This document shows, piece after piece, positions 23,651 through 25,215 of a DNA stretch of 25,215 nucleotides; position 1 is the first letter of the stretch; every line of letters begins with the position of its first letter. The DNA lies in contig JAYWIG010000337.1 of the NCBI GenBank assembly GCA_043789035.1, forward strand, positions 1 to 25,215, written 5' to 3'. The notes beneath the pieces were generated by a model, which had not been told where the DNA came from, did no database searches, and saw only the letters and a list, made by a program, of their open reading frames with translations. This DNA comes from JAYWIG01 sp043789035. Its GTDB lineage: Bacteria > Pseudomonadota > Gammaproteobacteria > Burkholderiales > Burkholderiaceae_E. A program made the translations under genes and the position numbers.

Positions 23651-25085
23651 CCTGCCTCGTTTTCTTCCTACGTTTCACACCAAAGCGTTCTGTTAACAAG
23701 TTGATCATCGCGGGCGCACCCAGTAGCTTTAACTGAGCGCCTTTCTCATCTGCCTTTTCGTCAATGACTTTACACACATCGAAAATCTCGCCGCGCAACT
23801 GCTGCTCAGACCAAGGCAACAAAATCGTTGTTTCAATCATTTGCTTTTGAAAGAAGCCAAGTATCTTGTCGTGCAGCTTGCTTACATCGGCAGGGTTCAG
23901 CGCACTCATCACCACGCAATCAGGGTAAGCGATTTGAAGCTGCGCCGCATGCGCGGTTTGCGATATCGAATCACCTGCTGCATCAATCTTATTAAACACT
24001 CGCAAGCGTGGCACTTCTTCAGCGCCGATCTCCCTAAGCACTTCATTAGTTACCGCAATTTGGCGTTCAAAGCCTGTGTCATTGGCATCGACCACATGAA
24101 TCAGAAGCGAGGCTTCGGCCGCCTCTTCGAGGGTTGATTTAAAAGACGCAACCAAATCATGTGGCAGGTTGCTAATAAAACCTACAGTGTCGCTCACCAG
24201 CACGCGAGGCACGCTTTGCGGGTGCAGTGCTCGAACGGTTGTATCTAAGGTTGCAAACAGTTTATTGGCAATGTAGGCATCGCTACCAGTCAACGCACGC
24301 ATCAAAGTTGATTTGCCAGCGTTGGTGTAACCCACTAGCACCACCCGTGCTAACGAATGACCTTCTTGTCGGCGCGAGCGTTGCGTTTTACGTTCCTTAT
24401 CCATCACGGTAATTTCGAGTTGCAATTCCGCAATGCGATTACGAATCTTTTGCCTATCCAACTCACCGTGAGCTTCGCCAGCACCGCGACCACCGACGCC
24501 ACTGCGCTGCCGCCCTTTAGGGCCTGCGAGCTTCGCTGCTTCGCGCAGACGTGGGCCAAGGTACCCAAGTCGGGCAATTTCTACCTGTGCCTTTGCGGCC
24601 CGAGATGTAGCGTGTCGATGAAAAATCTCCAGAATGACCATAGTGCGGTCAAGCACCGGACAACCTACTTCGATTTCTAAGTTTCGTGCCTGCGATGGCG
24701 AAATCTCATGATCGACCAACACAATATCAGCAAAGCGCTTATCTTCATCAACTTGCGATTGCGCCGCTTGCTTGGCACGCTCAGCACCACTTTTTGGCGC
24801 GCGAATCAATTCATGAATTTCTTGCGCCTCTTGCGAATTCGTATCGAGCAGCGTGCCGTGCTCAACAAACTCACGCATTTCATGACGCTTACCTGCACCG
24901 AGATAAGCTGTGCTGTCGAAACTATCACGCTTTTGCACGAACTTCCCCACCACAACATAGCCGAGTGTAGAGGCTAATTCGCGAAGCTCATTAATCGACG
25001 CCTGTAACTCGTGCTCTGTCACGTTTTGAAGATGAACAGCGGCCACGATGGCGCGCATGGGTTTTTCTTGGGAAGATATGGACAT
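23643..25085 (-). CDS. hflX: HflX-family ribosome-associated GTPase
   Basis: A 480-residue GTPase. The N-terminal HflX domain has YLGAGKRHEM and a SPSQARNLE segment, followed by GxGGRGAGE (197-204) and a coiled-coil helix. The G domain has G1 GYTNAGKS (252-259), the switch with ATLDTTVR, G3 DTVGF (299-303) and G4 NKID. HflX splits stalled ribosomes after stress. It is longer than the 426-residue E. coli protein, partly because of a polar insertion at about residues 78-117 in the N-terminal domain. It is not next to hfq or hflK, so it may be a second HflX paralogue. It lies 22 bp after the partial gene at the right edge on the same strand. Confidence 0.92.
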   Translation of the reverse strand: MSISSQEKPMRAIVAAVHLQNVTEHELQASINELRELASTLGYVVVGKFVQKRDSFDSTAYLGAGKRHEMREFVEHGTLLDTNSQEAQEIHELIRAPKSGAERAKQAAQSQVDEDKRFADIVLVDHEISPSQARNLEIEVGCPVLDRTMVILEIFHRHATSRAAKAQVEIARLGYLGPRLREAAKLAGPKGRQRSGVGGRGAGEAHGELDRQKIRNRIAELQLEITVMDKERKTQRSRRQEGHSLARVVLVGYTNAGKSTLMRALTGSDAYIANKLFATLDTTVRALHPQSVPRVLVSDTVGFISNLPHDLVASFKSTLEEAAEASLLIHVVDANDTGFERQIAVTNEVLREIGAEEVPRLRVFNKIDAAGDSISQTAHAAQLQIAYPDCVVMSALNPADVSKLHDKILGFFQKQMIETTILLPWSEQQLRGEIFDVCKVIDEKADEKGAQLKLLGAPAMINLLTERFGVKRRKKTRQVN

Positions 25086-25107
25086 AGGTTTTCTTAAGGG
25101 CAGGCCA

Positions 25108-25215
25108 CTAGTTTACGCGCACTGTTCGCTCTAGCATCGCACCTTGCTCAATATCCCCAGACAATTCTTCTAATACATTCGGCATTGAAGTCTGAGCGCG
25201 ACTGATTTCACGGAA
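25108..25215 (-). CDS. C-terminal end of an unidentified protein
   Basis: The minus-strand frame that stops at 25110-25108 (TAG) is open to the window edge and gives 35 residues, including TSMPNVLEELSGDIEQGAML and an ERTVRVN end. The spacing of 22 bp to hflX and the same strand suggest a shared transcript. There is too little sequence to name it. Confidence 0.5.
   Translation of the reverse strand, partial: FREISRAQTSMPNVLEELSGDIEQGAMLERTVRVN

Noticed and set aside
1..25215. CRISPR arrays, IS elements, tRNA or rRNA genes
   Set aside because: No regularly spaced repeats, transposase frames, terminal repeats or tRNA-like cloverleaf sequences were recognised by eye.

Overview
This is a 25.2 kb stretch of bacterial chromosome with roughly 50% GC by eye. 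It is tightly packed, and no stretch over 300 bases lacks a gene. The gene set points to a proteobacterium, most likely a betaproteobacterium of the Burkholderiales: tandem cyanophycin synthetases beside an ABC exporter and a DUF1854 protein, a dipeptide ABC transporter, a bacterial SUV3-like helicase, HflX and two small toxin-antitoxin loci. The taxonomic call is inference from gene content. No tRNA, rRNA, CRISPR array, insertion sequence or phage gene was seen.

Left part (1-4997, all minus strand): a partial gene at the edge, an exported ankyrin-repeat protein, a 12-TM MFS transporter, a decayed C-terminal fragment of an AraC-type regulator that overlaps the MFS start codon, then a DUF1854 protein and an ABC exporter joined by an ATGA overlap. 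The last two diverge from the next block.

Cyanophycin block (2323-10006): two cyanophycin synthetase paralogues lie 20 bp apart on the plus strand. The first keeps the full N-terminal domain and the ATP-grasp domain but has lost the Mur-ligase P-loop. The second keeps the ATP-grasp and Mur-ligase domains but has a shrunken N-terminal domain. Together they hold one good copy of each domain, which suggests division of labour, perhaps in one complex. The divergent control region holds a 12-bp-arm inverted repeat. No cyanophycinase is present. A lipoprotein alpha/beta hydrolase converges on, and overlaps, the end of the second synthetase.

Middle (10924-12104): a perfect 34-bp palindrome lies directly in front of a DUF4143-type ATPase gene.

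Transport and oxidation block (12111-20820): a complete dipeptide/peptide ABC importer (binding protein, two permeases, fused double ATPase) and a short-chain dehydrogenase are on the minus strand. Diverging from them is a compact plus-strand run of three different iron oxygenases: an isopenicillin-N-synthase-type 2OG oxygenase, a Rieske oxygenase and a 2OG-Fe dioxygenase of the amino-acid hydroxylase type. The layout suggests import and oxidative conversion of an amino-acid- or peptide-like compound; the substrate is unknown.

Right part (20827-25215): a vapBC locus whose toxin has lost its N-terminal catalytic part, a SUV3-like helicase, an intact MazEF/PemIK-type module, an HflX-family GTPase with an unusual insertion, and the C-terminal end of an unidentified gene.
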